Shown here in pieces: positions 1 through 9,948 of a stretch of 64,000 bases of DNA. Made by a program: the position numbers and the translations under genes. Source of the DNA: Pseudopyrenochaeta lycopersici (taxonomy: Eukaryota; Ascomycota; Dothideomycetes; Pleosporales; Pseudopyrenochaetaceae). The stretch spans positions 310,001 to 374,000 of the forward strand of contig NHZP01000036.1 of assembly GCA_003313425.1 (NCBI GenBank). Direction: 5' to 3'. Position 1 is the first letter of the stretch, and every line of letters starts with the position of its first letter. The notes under the pieces were generated by a model. It saw only the letters and a program-made list of their open reading frames with translations, made no database searches and was not told the DNA's origin.

Positions 1-2
1 CG

Positions 3-263
3 TTCCAGTTTATCAGCAACAGTTATCTGAAGCTGAGGGTCTCCCGGGAAATGGTGTTCATGAACCCTTACGCAGAAAGCCCCCCAGCCGCCCCGCCTGA
101 TGCGCCGGAAGCGTTCGAGTTCGTCGGTATCTGGCGCGATCGGGAGAAAGAGAAAGCAGAACGACAGGAGAGATTGAAGGCACACTGTCCGCTGTCCCCT
201 CGCGGGAGTTGGTTTGAGATGAACCATCCCATGGGCTGGTGCCATCAATCAAGGTACTCCTGA
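3..263 (+). CDS. 3' end of an unrecognised gene (runs off the window)
   Basis: An open frame enters from the left edge and ends at 263, giving 86 residues. It looks coding rather than random: a hydrophobic start, a proline/alanine-rich linker near residues 24-33, an aromatic patch (AFEFVGIW) and then a strongly charged helix (RDREKEKAERQERLK). The internal Met at position 51 is an unlikely start because the frame is open upstream of it. I do not recognise the family. The stop lies about 300 bp outside the left arm of the large inverted repeat. Confidence 0.35.
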   Translation, partial: FQFISNSYLKLRVSREMVFMNPYAESPPAAPPDAPEAFEFVGIWRDREKEKAERQERLKAHCPLSPRGSWFEMNHPMGWCHQSRYS

Positions 264-559
264 CGCATTGATCCGCGCACAAAGGTACGGAGTACCTAAC
301 CAGGGAGATGAAGGTGTGTTCGACCGCCATGGTCGACTTCGCTATCTGACCCAATAGTAGTACTTGGATAAGTCGTCAATGATGTTGAGTGAAGTGGTTT
401 CCCGAAAGCTTTTCCGGAAGACATGTGAGCGGAGGCTGAAGAGCGCTTGTGGATCCGAAGCTAGGTAGTTCGTTAGGATGGGGACCTTGTGTTCCCACCA
501 TCTATTCGAAACCAGGTAACTAAGTTAAGTAAGTTGATTAATTTACTATAATTACTCAA
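264..559. other. Intergenic stretch up to the palindrome
   Basis: No gene, RNA or repeat recognised. The last 40 bases before 560 are AT-rich and share nothing with the outer flank of the other arm, so position 560 is a sharp outer boundary of the inverted repeat. Confidence 0.5.
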
Positions 560-1341
560 CAACCGAGACCGCTGCCGCAACTGCCGCCGAAGCCCTCCCC
601 CCTAACGATAGCGATATCTCCTCTGATGATGAGCGATATACGGATAATTACGATGCGATTCAGTGGGAAGCGATTAAGCAATATATTAAGCCTCTCCGAA
701 CGCAGAAGAGGCAACCGAGCTGGATCTACAAGTACGAATACCGTGTGGCTTCGCTGAAGAATCCAAAACGGACATTTTTCGTCTGTAGACATTGCCATCT
801 TAAGAAGTCCACTCACAATCATATCTTTGATGTTACATCATCTGTTTCAGCTGCCGCACGCCATCTAGGGATGAACAGACCTGGCCATAGATTGTGTAAG
901 GACGGAAAAGTTACTGTCCAGATGGAGTCCAGTCAACAACACAAACTGATGAGGGCGACCTTCCTCAGGCAGAAGAGGATATTTTGCCTCAGCGATGGTC
1001 ATGTTGTCGTACACTGTGGTCGGTATGATATGCTCAAACGTAGTGATGGAAAGAAATATGGAGATTTCCAAATGCCTGCAAACTTTGAACAATACAATGT
1101 ATTGGGAGAAAAGGATCGATTCGGCCCTTTGATCAGCACGAATGGCCTGGTCTTGTGCAAACCCTGCGCAAAATTCCTTTATATCCTTAAAATCGCTAAA
1201 GACAAAGTCGACTTTCGTGTATGGGAGTCAAAGACGAGGATTGCAGGGTCAGTCGTGTTTCGCGGTAAATTTGAGTCCTTGGAGTTGCGCTGCATCGACC
1301 AAGGCATCTCTATAAGTGAGCATTTGTCCCAAAGGGAATAG
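560..1341 (+). pseudogene. hAT transposase N-terminal region, 5'-truncated copy
   Basis: This is the left-arm copy of the frame at 18750-19625, lacking its first 31 or so codons because the arm starts at 560. The protein has a BED-type zinc-finger pattern typical of fungal hAT transposases: a tryptophan/tyrosine entry (SWIYKYEYRVAS), then FVCRHCHLKK with the first cysteine pair, then AARHLGMNRPGH with the closing histidines. After the finger the frame drifts into sequence without hAT catalytic blocks and stops at 1341. There is no DDE core and no C-terminal dimerisation domain, so it is a relic. A smaller Met-initiated version would start at 745. Confidence 0.7.
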
Positions 1342-2635
1342 GTTCATAGAGTCACGCTCAAGCAAAAACTCCTTGGATTGAGATAAAACTATCTCATTTT
1401 CACTTAGTCAAGACTATTTTTCCCGACACCAGTTAGGAATGGAACATTTTGTCGAGACAATTACTTGATAAGTTACTTTAATTGTAAAGAGCCTATGATT
1501 TCGCACTATCCCACTGCGCATCCCTAGGTCACCGACTCATACTGATTTTGGTTTCCAGCGTTATAAAATTGACTTTACGTATGACCTGGTTTTGTCAAGA
1601 CAAGGCTATCAACAAGGCATGACGAGGTGCCTGTATAGAAGCTTTCCTGAATTGCTCCTCGCGCGCTAATAAAAGGGAGAATACATAACCCATAAATGTG
1701 ATCCCTCCAATTCTTGATCATGGTTTTATGACCCAGGTACTCTAGTACATGGGCCACAGGACACTAACTGTCACCTCTACATCCTCCCATCAAGATAGTA
1801 GTGTCTTTGTAATGTCCATTAACCCAATTTCCCGGACGTATAGCCATCTCACACGGAACACATATGGCGAGCTGATACTGTTTATTATATAGTACGTATT
1901 CTGTTATCTGGCGGCTGTTGTATCGGAGCTTAAGGTCTAACCCTAACATTACCCCAACTTCATACTCCTCAACAACCAAGACTGTTTACATTCCATAATC
2001 TCGCATATAGACTATGAAGCATCCGCTATAGTTTTCTGTAGAGTTTGTGTCATACATGTCGTTAGTAGATTTACAGAAGAATATACCGTCAGGAATGCAC
2101 CGCCGCATTGCGTTTTATGGTTTGTGCCTTTGTGTAATCATGACTTAAAGTAGCGTATGTAGCAAAGAAGACGCCGTGTTCTGGCCTAGGAACCTGAGTG
2201 GTTGTAGAGCCTGAGTAGGGGCTTAAGTAATGTAGTAGAGTTATTAGCATCTCTGGAAACCCTGTAGGCATTAATGCAAGGTGACACTTTTGCGGAGCAG
2301 CGATTTCAAAATCGCGGAGTAGGCCATCCCAAGCACGCGGTTGCAATAACTTCCTGCACACCCAAACAGCACTAACCCACTCTAATTCACACACCTTAAA
2401 ACGCCTCTCTACTTTACAAGTAATAGAGTTCTATAGAACACAACGAGATAACAATAACTAAAAAGATAGAAAGGTTCGAGATGTACTCCCTTTAATCCTT
2501 CTAAGTTTTAGGACAACATCTTATTCTTATATATTACTATGCGGTATACAACGTTGGGGGTGGTGTGATTTTGGTGTGCGGGAAATTACTGCACCAGCGT
2601 GTCAAGCACGTGACGTGTCACGCTAGCTGGCGTCA
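1342..2635. other. AT-rich part of the left arm, no confident gene
   Basis: No intact gene seen. On the minus strand two short frames (1764-1979 and 1575-1757) lie back to back across one stop. The first contains a cysteine pair and a basic/aromatic stretch (AICVPCEMAIRPGNWVNGHY) resembling zinc-binding segments of fungal transposon-associated proteins, but this is weak. A further minus frame (2089-2394, 101 codons) is unrecognised. The mirror region in the right arm is 17456-18749. Confidence 0.3.
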
Positions 2636-2696
2636 TGTCACGCCTGTCACGCCTGTCACGCCTGTCACGCCTGTCACGCCGTCACGCCGTCACGCC
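2636..2696 (+). repeat. Tandem 10-bp repeats, left-arm copy
   Basis: The unit CGCCTGTCAC recurs about four times without interruption and then changes to an 8-bp unit CGCCGTCA. Upstream are related palindromic pieces containing TGACGT and GTCACG. The array lies just upstream of the ATP-grasp-like frame, so it could be a promoter minisatellite. The copy in the right arm (17395-17455) has the same number of units. Confidence 0.85.
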
Positions 2697-2731
2697 AACT
2701 AAGCAACACCCATCTTTGGCCACCGCAATGC

Positions 2732-4031
2732 GTGCGGGAGGAGAGAAGACGGCGCATTGCAGAAGGGCTCTGCACAGCAAGCACGGCTTGTAAAGCGCTA
2801 GCTGACGGCGATAACAACACATGTGCTTGCTGTCGCACTCACAACACGGCCAAGAAGCGAAGGCTGCGGGCTCATCACAGTCTCCAGGCTGCAGGCTTGG
2901 GAACGAAAGAGACTGTGGTTGAAGATGATGACGCACATGGAGGCATACGCATCCACCAAGGCTTTGTCGTCTATCTGGCCTTTAGAGCCCTAAGTAACGG
3001 CCGTACTGTCTCGCACACGTGGGACTGGCTCAAGCAACACATGGACCACGACTTACTCTCCGACGGCATCGATGGCCTGCTTCCGACAGTTTTGTTTCTC
3101 CATTGGACGGCCCAAGAGCCAAAGAGCCGAACGCTAGAAGACGTGTACGCTACGATCCGCACACTAAGACACAAACTCGAAGCTCCGATTCGAGCATATC
3201 CGAACGACACAGAAAGCTGGCAAGAAAGAAACAAGCTTGGAGATATCCGCGCGGTGGACAGCATCGCGCACGCGCAATCAGCTCCGAAAGCGTACGCCTT
3301 CCCACCGAAGACCTGTTATGGACTGGGCCCATGTCAATTGGACGATCACGATCTCACCTACCACAAAAGGACACACAGTGGCTGTGGCGTTCATACTAAG
3401 CTTGAAAAAAGCTCGTCCAGAGGCGAGCTTACTTGTAAACGATCGCACACGGAGCTGCAACAGTCGAAGTCAACAAGAACCAGACCAAAGAAGAACCCAC
3501 AGTCTAAGGATCATAGAATCATTAGATACGAGCACGAGCTCTAAACATTCTTCCCGGTTTCATCAGGTGTATATTCCGTCCTTACGCGAGAATGAGTTCC
3601 GTGTTTTCATAGCTACAGTGCGCGATAGTTCGGGCTTGAGGGGTCGCAGTGGTCAAATCATAGCTACAGCGAAGACTGCTTTCAGCAAAGATGACGAACT
3701 TGCATCACGCTCAGTTGTAGAGCAAGATCTGGGGCCTTCGCTTACCATCTCAGACCTGAACCGCTTCTCGCTTTGGGTCTTTGATCGTCTTCGTGAAAGA
3801 CCCGACTCTATGACCTGCTTTGAGTCACTTGAGGTTGGCCTTCGCCTAGACATAGGTATCGCCACTTTGCCTTCGGGTGACCCACGATTCTTTGTGAATG
3901 AGCTGACGAGGTGGTACGGAGCACATTACTTCTCGCATAACATCTACCCAGAACCAATGACTCAGATATGCAAAGCTTTTGCCGACGCCTTCCACGACTA
4001 TTATCGTAACAGTATGGCGAACATCTTTTGA
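2732..4031 (+). CDS. Conserved fungal accessory protein, ATP-grasp-like C-terminus (left-arm copy; split over two frames)
   Basis: Two overlapping frames appear to be one gene. The first (2732-3544) has a cysteine-rich N-terminus (LCTASTACKALADGDNNTC, then ACC), followed by a middle part ending in a KRTHSGCG motif. The second (coding from about 3480 to 4031) reads EFRVFIATVRD, then FDRLRERPD, FESLEVGLRLDIGI and FFVNELTRWYGAHYFS. The RLDIG...FFVNELTR pattern resembles the metal- and ATP-binding end of ATP-grasp enzymes, but that assignment is inference. The frame change lies at about 3430-3540 and could be an intron or a frameshift. No ATG opens the first frame (2732 is GTG and the frame is open upstream), so the 5' end may be missing. 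The identical copy is at 16060-17359. Confidence 0.45.
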
Positions 4032-4142
4032 TCAGGGAATGATGCAGATAGCTCCCAAAATCATGCTAGTGAGTTGCCCTGTTTGCAATTAACTAACTAA
4101 CTAGGGCAGCTCCTCTACGCAAAGAGACCGCTGGAGTTCCAG

Positions 4143-4463
4143 TTGAAGTGGAGCGGTCTGCTTAAAGACTACAGCCTCCAGCAGGAACTCTGCAGATACC
4201 TGCAAGACAACCAATACCTTACACGCACTGAGTGGGCAGCTGCTTGGACTTCTCACCACCAACACTATAACACCATCACAAGTTCGCCTGTTGAAGGAAT
4301 GCACAAGGTCCTGAAGGACTACCTCATGACTTCGAGAGGCGACTTGCTGCGCGTTATCTTTAACCATATTAATCTCAATAGCGCTCAAGTTGTATCATCC
4401 GCAGACCGTCAGAGTAGTCTACCATCACTAACACGCACTCAACGATTGAGACTGACGAAGTAA
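4143..4463 (+). pseudogene. MULE (Mutator-like) transposase C-terminal fragment, left-arm copy
   Basis: About 106 codons match the region after the DDE core of Mutator-like transposases. The signature is a tryptophan-containing block (TEWAAAWTSHHQHYNT) followed by TSSPVEGMHKVLKDYL and then a GDL motif. Nothing of the catalytic core is upstream, where the ATP-grasp-like gene sits instead. It is a fragment left by truncation or recombination. The mirror copy is 15628-15948. It complements, but is not joined to, the MULE N-terminal part at 23560-24405. Confidence 0.65.
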
Positions 4464-5131
4464 TTTTGACCATACTTTGGAGAAGGATGTGGAAGCGATC
4501 TAACAACAACTTAGCGGTTTGATAACGGAAACGAAAGAATGCATGGCATGTTAGCATGGTATAGCATTTCAACAAAGGGTGCGTTAAAGCTTTATTGCAG
4601 TCAGAACCTCTACTGGGCGGTAAAGATAGACTGGCGTTGATATGGGTACTTTTTACTCCGGTCCCGTTGACGGTAGCCGTCGTCAACGCCATCTCGTTGA
4701 CACTGGACGGAGGGCTCTAACCTCGCACACCAGAGGTCGCAGCTATCCACATGGCACCGCTAGCCGACTCGCCGATGCGTCGCTTGACAGGCAAACAGCA
4801 AAATCGTATGAAAAGAGAAAGCACATCCTGCTGAACATTGAATAATAGGGATAGCCAATAGACTTTGCGACTATATTGTTTCCTACATTGATGTGCATCA
4901 AGTCTAGGTTCCCAGTCACTGCCTTTGTAGGAGTGAGCTATCAGATTCAGCCATGGCCATGGTGCAAGCGGTGTTCATCGATGACGTGGTCGGAGTTCTT
5001 GTGCTGAAGTCATGCAGTTCCTGTGAAGCAGGGCTCCTGGACGCTCACCTTCGCTTGTTCATGACGAGCTCGACGGCAATGGGCTGGCGACTTGATCACC
5101 GGTGGAGGGTATACTTTGTCCTTAGTAAGCG
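4464..5131. other. Left-arm stretch without a recognised gene
   Basis: Only short unconvincing frames. Around 4769-4790 there is a 21-22 bp word (starting CTCGCCGATGCG, ending GCTTGACA) that also occurs near 27390-27411 outside the palindrome, a hint of another dispersed repeat. The mirror region is 14960-15627. Confidence 0.4.
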
Positions 5132-5395
5132 TTAGCCCTCAATAGGCGTGAGAGGTGAGGGGCCTACAAGAGCATCTCGATCTGGCGGCGACCAAGGCTG
5201 GCCTGTCTTATCCATAGATGCGAAAACATTGTATCGACCGTTGCGATACGCTAGGAAGTATATGTCCGCGTCGTATTCGTGGCACAGCTTCGACAGCTTT
5301 CCGTAGAGGGTTTTCAAGAGCTTCTGGTAGTTGTTGTTGGCGGCTCGTCTTGCCTTCGTATGCGCTACCAGCTGGGACTGCGATTGGGACGACAT
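5132..5395 (-). CDS. Small MADS-box-like (SRF-type) protein, left-arm copy
   Basis: 87 codons. The N-terminus is basic and glutamine-rich, then YQKLLKTLYGKLSKLCHEYD is followed by ADIYFLAYRNGRYNVFAS and WSPPDRDALV. This layout matches the many small fungal MADS-like proteins: a basic helix, then K-x-x-x-L-C-x-x-x-x-A/D-I-Y, a beta strand over R-N-G-R-Y, and the W-P-P/S-P-P end. The classical SRF DNA-binding N-arm is poorly conserved, so DNA binding is uncertain. It would act in the nucleus if functional. An identical copy is at 14696-14959, and a decayed C-terminal relic with transition-type changes lies at 39432-39505, so the gene is itself repetitive. Confidence 0.55.
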   Translation of the reverse strand: MSSQSQSQLVAHTKARRAANNNYQKLLKTLYGKLSKLCHEYDADIYFLAYRNGRYNVFASMDKTGQPWSPPDRDALVGPSPLTPIEG

Positions 5396-6110
5396 GGCTG
5401 CAGTGCTGGAAACACGACCTGATCGTCTTGCGTAAACTATGAATGTGAGCGGATGATGAATGGAGTAAGATGTCTATTAAAGTGGCGGTTGCTCTTTCAG
5501 ACCCATGTATCACGCTGGCAAGGGATGGACGCTACCACTGACGACCGCGCTAGAAATCACGCTGGCAGCGACTGTGTGCAATAGCCATGAGCCAGTCCAC
5601 GATGGATGGTAGGTCAACTGTGGTGATACTCTTCAGCGGTTGCGCTTGGCACAACTGCAATGCCATTGTCCGTATGCTGTACCGATAGCAGCGCCGACTG
5701 CGAGTCTGAGAAGATCGCATGCTGGCTGCTAGTGTTGGGAAGCATTTTCCATCAAGACCTATACATGGCGGGCCCTGCAGCTGGTTGGCCGCCTCGTTGG
5801 TGGCAAACAGTCCTGCAGTCTTGTTGAGGGTATGTTCCTTACCATGGGTATGGAGCGCATGATGAACGAAGGTCTTTACAGGCAACGCAATAACAGGGAA
5901 AGCGACAGTGTGCAGAAGGAGAGGAAATGGAGACAAACGGCGGGTGCAACCACATAGGCCTAGTCAAAGAGAGGCTAAGAGTGGAATGAAGGGTGGAGGG
6001 TAAGGACTGCTGAGTGCGGAGTGCGAAATGGGCTCCGCGCCAACGTCGAAAGTGGCCTTTCTTCACACGCAGATCTAAGTTTAGAAGCTTACATATCTTA
6101 CTCCTCCATT
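5396..6110. other. Left-arm repeat sequence flanking the MADS-like gene
   Basis: No gene I can support. The part from about 5940 to 6190 is a dispersed repeat: a diverged relative occurs at 38940-39180 in the same orientation, with many C-to-T/G-to-A differences. Short minus-strand frames (5550-5936, 5839-6141) are probably remnants of that repeat. Confidence 0.45.
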
Positions 6111-6407
6111 TCAAGTATCGCTTGCGAATGTGCCGCAACAACTGATCACTTCTGGTCTCTGTTTCCCTTTTTCTTGTCTTTTAAATGTGTGACTTGAACA
6201 GGTAGCCTCAGCCTCGGCAAGCGTAGGTACTCGTCTCTTGTATTCAGGGCAACCTCTATCACTGGCTTTGTGTGGGCCGGCGCAGTTGGTGCATTTTGGG
6301 GTTTCGGAGGCGCAGTCACTTTCCCCGCGAATCAACTTATTCTTTCTTTGAGCCATACATATCCTCAAGAGTCTTGTCAGTGGCAACGCTCTCCGTATCC
6401 CTACCAC
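6111..6407 (-). pseudogene. LINE (Tad1/I-like) ORF1 zinc-knuckle fragment
   Basis: The minus-strand frame contains CTNCAGPHKASDRGCPEYKR, a C-x2-C-x3-H-x6-C zinc knuckle of the kind found near the C-terminus of ORF1 (gag-like) proteins of fungal non-LTR retrotransposons. The frame has no N-terminal half and no adjacent reverse transcriptase. It crosses the inner edge of the palindrome at 6137/6138. Its 3' part belongs to the arm, its zinc knuckle only to the left side. Confidence 0.55.
6138..6226 (+). repeat. Diverged extension of the inverted repeat, left side
   Basis: Past the identical arm, homology to the reverse complement of 13865-13953 continues for about 90 bp, but now with scattered substitutions and a 2-bp indel (for example AAATGTGTGACTTG against AAACGTGTGAGACTTG). 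Beyond about 6226 the two sides are unrelated. The switch from identity to clear divergence within one homologous stretch marks the edge of a homogenised tract. Confidence 0.85.
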
Positions 6408-6792
6408 GGGAACGTCGACTCAATAAGTCAAGGTCACTTCGCATGGACGCATAATTGCTCATAATAGTTGTAGGGACTAGCACTTGGCGACCAGGGCAAT
6501 CAGCAAGAGTGAGGAATAACGGCTGGTACTAAACTGACACTGAAACTCATCTAACCAATCTTATGTCCTGGCATTGCTGATGCAATTTTCCGCCTCCAGC
6601 ACACGGGTTTTGAAGTGGGTGAAACTTCTGCCAAACTGAATAATTAAGAGACCTATCCTGTCTGCTTCACCTTGCTTATTAATTCAGATTCTCCAACGTT
6701 GTTTGCACAACTTGCTTGTCGAGTACGGTAAGGTATTCTTACTATGCTAAACAGGTTACCCATGTATGAGCCGGCGACGCACCAGAAGGTAT

Positions 6793-7056
6793 TTAGGTGG
6801 ACACTTCTTCTCTGCGCTTCTTACCGCCTAAATTGAACACCACTTCCCGAACATGTTGTATTTCTACCCCAATTTCACTAATCTGTGACTCAACTTGACT
6901 GCGTACAGAACCCGAGATTTTCTCTTGGCTTAGCGCAGACTCTGCATGAGCAAGGTCTCGTTGGAGGCGATTGATTTCCTCCATTATTCCTTGGATGTCC
7001 CTGCAAAACCCGTTGCTTGAGAACTCATCATTTGCTGCTCCAGTCGGGCACTCCAT
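6793..7056 (-). CDS. Short coiled-coil protein or gene fragment, unknown
   Basis: 87 codons with a heptad-like pattern from about residue 18 (IQGIMEEINRLQRDLAHAES, then VRSQVESQISEIG and IQHVREVV) and a basic C-terminus (GGKKRREEVST). Frames flanking it are closed. It could be the last exon of a STAND-type or cytoskeletal protein, but no diagnostic motif is present. It lies in the palindrome spacer and so is single-copy here. Confidence 0.25.
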   Translation of the reverse strand: MECPTGAANDEFSSNGFCRDIQGIMEEINRLQRDLAHAESALSQEKISGSVRSQVESQISEIGVEIQHVREVVFNLGGKKRREEVST

Positions 7057-9387
7057 TTCTTTAGTGGCAATTTGAACCCAGCAAATCCCGACCGTGTCTA
7101 CAGATGGTTAGAGTGAGAGATAAATATCGCATAGACCTCTATTCCCCTAATCACTTACGCCTTCTTTGAATAGGTAATCCGATGGAATGAAGATCAAATG
7201 GTGGTATGGATGCATATATCTACACCAGAATGATCAGTCAAGGCACAAGAGCAGGTCGGAGCGAGCCATGCGTCCTTCAATCGCTGCAATTATTAAGATG
7301 ATCAAATCATAGTCAAGCGAAACGATAAGTCCTTCATTTCGAACGGTACGCCTGATTGCATGACACACGCCATGCAAACCTAAAGTTACCTAGTAACTGT
7401 TCCCGTTCTAGCCAGATTTGTAGACTAGGTTATCAAAGTGGTGTGATTTTAGGGCTAAGATGGTATTTGCGCAAGGAACCACGACCAAGCTAAAAATAAT
7501 TATGATAAGTCTTCGAGGATTTGTGTAGTCCCTAATAGTTGAAAGTGTCGACCTGGCTCGTGAAGGCTGAATCTATGATCAAAGCTCGTCATTGGCGGGA
7601 AGAGAGGATCATGGGTCTTTGTATACCAGTTCTAGATCTTTAGCTCGTGACAACCTGCATTAGACTGGTTCCCGCGAATGCAATTTTCTTCCCTTATGGA
7701 CGAGTGGAAACGCAAACCGTTGGTCGCTAGGGTCTATCGGCGAGCTTACTGATAAATATGCCCGAACTTTGGGAGCTTCGGAAAGCTCCGAAACATGTAC
7801 TGTTGACAATCTCAAGCTTATTTCTTCCATCAAGTCAAACTCTATACAATTAAGGGGGAATCCATAGGCGGATTGTTCCGCCTCCGTGCGATTCTTAGAA
7901 AGCGACGCGGAATAGGCTCTTTCTTGCTCTCTCCGAGAAGTCGTTGGTTGTATTTTGGCTGGATGGCCGGGAAGTAGGGGTGGCGGAAAATAGGGGACCG
8001 AGCTTGCTTTGGGGGCGAAGGGGATTTCTGCTCTCCGGAGGATTCTTCCGAGCCTATCGATGACTTTGGTGAGCGGCGATCACAGGCAGCTCCTGTGCTT
8101 CCAAGCCACGAACAGGAGTGATAGCCGCGCAGCAAAGTTTACGGTACTTGAGGAAAGGAAACGGGAGAAGAGTTCCGAAAACTTCTACTTGATGCATGAG
8201 GGTACGGCTAACAAGTCAGTTTTTTGTTATTTTTTCCCCATGAATTAGCAGAGGTGGGGTGACATACATGGAGTGCGGGACGGCAGCCACTGTGGTGGCG
8301 CTGCTTAGATCGGAGTTAAACCTTCAACTTTTATCTCATAGTTTCTTATTGCCATTCCCTAAACCGTCTTTATCACAATGCGGAATGGCACCATGCACGA
8401 TTTATATTGGACTTGAAACGAGATCTTCGACGTAAAACAACGCTACCGTTCTCACCTTTCTAAATCATCTTCTCCTGCGCTCAAGCGCTATCCAGCTGTA
8501 GAGCGTTTCATCGTTTGGCTGTGATGTGCTCTCGGTCTGGGTCTAGGGTTTGGCGGGAGAACGGAAATGTCAGAAGGAACGATGTGGCGTGAAGCTAGTT
8601 CCCATCGAAAACGTATCAGGCTGTCCAATTCCTTCCCGCTCTGATCGTATGGAAGAAAGTTGGGAGTAGCATCTCAGTTTTCCGTCCGAGGAGCGCATAA
8701 CGCATAGAACACAACTTAGCATCTAAGTTCGGGTTACGTTCGAGGAATTCTAGTTTCTTCAGTGAACGAGTCTGAAGTTTTCAGTGATACTTGATGAAAA
8801 TTCATCGCGAATGGTTCGTCATAGAGAGACTTGTCTTCGCTGTCTCGCGATTTAGTGTTCAAGCCACCTTAACGCTAACAGAAATCTAATCTTCGGATAT
8901 CAGGTTTTTCGTGCCATGAGCAATTCCGATCCCTCGCGGTTCCTAGTGCATCGACGTATATAGGTTAGCTTACAGATCGCTCCTCTTTCATCAAACTGTA
9001 TTGTTTAAAGCATCAAATCAGCGGCGCAGATAGGAGTGAGTGGCGGGACTTAACCAACCTTTACAACGAAAAAGTCCACCAAAGCAGGATAGCAGTCATG
9101 AGGCCCACGCAAAAGTTCAATTCAGCCACTTTGCCGTCTGCCACCTGCCACCTGCATGATCACTACCTGCTAAGCTTTACTGTTTATTGGCCAATACTGC
9201 CGTCTGGGTCTTAGGACTCTATCGTCACGAATCTGATACCAAGATTGTTGCATATATTGTTCTGCTCTCAGCCCAAGATGACTCTCATCCGAAATTTGAA
9301 ATAATGTCATCCTCATCTGAGGCTCCATACATTTGTCCCATCTTTCACGTTAGGAATATTTGTAACTTCTCATTCGACTCTTCCAGT
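7057..9387. other. Long non-coding stretch of the spacer
   Basis: I see no gene, transposon or RNA. A minus frame at 7842-8135 and a plus frame at 8009-8248 overlap in opposite directions and have no recognisable motif. The last 200 bp, up to 9387, are an open frame upstream of the Ecl1-like gene and probably its 5' leader. Confidence 0.45.
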
Positions 9388-9831
9388 ATGGCTTTAGAAA
9401 TTGACGGGTTCCCAAGTTTCTGTCTAATCTGCGAGAGGCAGATCGATCAGGGCGTGTATTGCTCTAGCACATGCTGTTTAGCCGATATCAAGAACACGAA
9501 AGGCTCGCGAAAAACGCCCCCTCTTGTATTCTACCTTCCTCCTCCCATCAACTTCACGGCCTATAGCTGTTCAAGCGGAGTCGAAAGGTGTTTCACCAGG
9601 TCGCATCCAGAGCCAAGCCCACCGACTATGCGCATTCCCCCCTCCAAAAAAGACACATCCTCCTGTCGATTTATAACTTCTTCGGTGCTAGAGAGCATTG
9701 TAACACGTGGGTTATCTTCTAAGGCATCCGGAGAACTCGAGTCCTACTTCGGTTCCTTCGACCGTATCCGTGAGCTAAAGAGGCAAAGGATTTTACACAC
9801 CCATCGAATTTGGTTAGGTCAACATCAGTAA
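9388..9831 (+). CDS. Ecl1-family (extender of chronological lifespan) zinc-binding protein
   Basis: 147 residues from the ATG at 9388. The start is chosen because family members begin only a few residues before the first cysteines. The N-terminal motif FCLICERQ...YCSSTC (Cys 12, 15, 25 and 29) followed by LAD matches the Ecl1 type F-C-L-x-C-x-x-Q ... Y-C-S-x-x-C-R-x-x-D, here with a cysteine in place of the usual Arg after the last Cys. A proline/serine-rich middle contains FYLPPP, and the C-terminus ELESYFGSFDRIRELKR matches the conserved helix of filamentous-fungal homologues. In Schizosaccharomyces pombe, Ecl1 proteins extend chronological lifespan and respond to nutrient and zinc limitation; that role here is inferred. 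It is single-copy in the palindrome spacer. Confidence 0.7.
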   Translation: MALEIDGFPSFCLICERQIDQGVYCSSTCCLADIKNTKGSRKTPPLVFYLPPPINFTAYSCSSGVERCFTRSHPEPSPPTMRIPPSKKDTSSCRFITSSVLESIVTRGLSSKASGELESYFGSFDRIRELKRQRILHTHRIWLGQHQ

Positions 9832-9948
9832 AGGGGATGAGATCTCAAGGAAGAGAGCAGAGGAAATTGTATTTGAATAAAAGATCATCACGGTGCGATC
9901 GTTGTCGTATACGATGTGCTCCATCCGCCTGATGTCGAATGGCTATCG

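Larger units (their letters stand above)
560..6137 (+). repeat. Left arm of a giant inverted repeat (5,578 bp)
   Basis: Every open frame and noncoding block compared here is present in reverse complement at 13954-19531, with paired coordinates always summing to 20091. There is therefore no indel in the arm. Blocks read base by base (560-620, 1341-1560, 2581-2700, 6061-6137) are identical. The first mismatch on the inner side is at 6138 (A here, G in the other arm). The outer edge is abrupt at 560, inside a hAT reading frame that continues only in the right arm. The arm carries a hAT transposase N-terminal piece, tandem 10-bp repeats, an ATP-grasp-like gene, a MULE tail and a MADS-like gene. 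Identity is judged by eye on selected blocks plus identical translations, so single substitutions in unread noncoding parts cannot be excluded. Confidence 0.95.

Noticed and set aside
2636..2696. CRISPR-like array
   Set aside because: Direct tandem repeats of 8-10 bp without spacers in a eukaryotic context.
3237..3480. First part of the 264-codon frame as an independent coding region
   Set aside because: The overlapping frame (2732-3544) carries the conserved-looking residues there. Only the part after about 3480 of the second frame looks coding.
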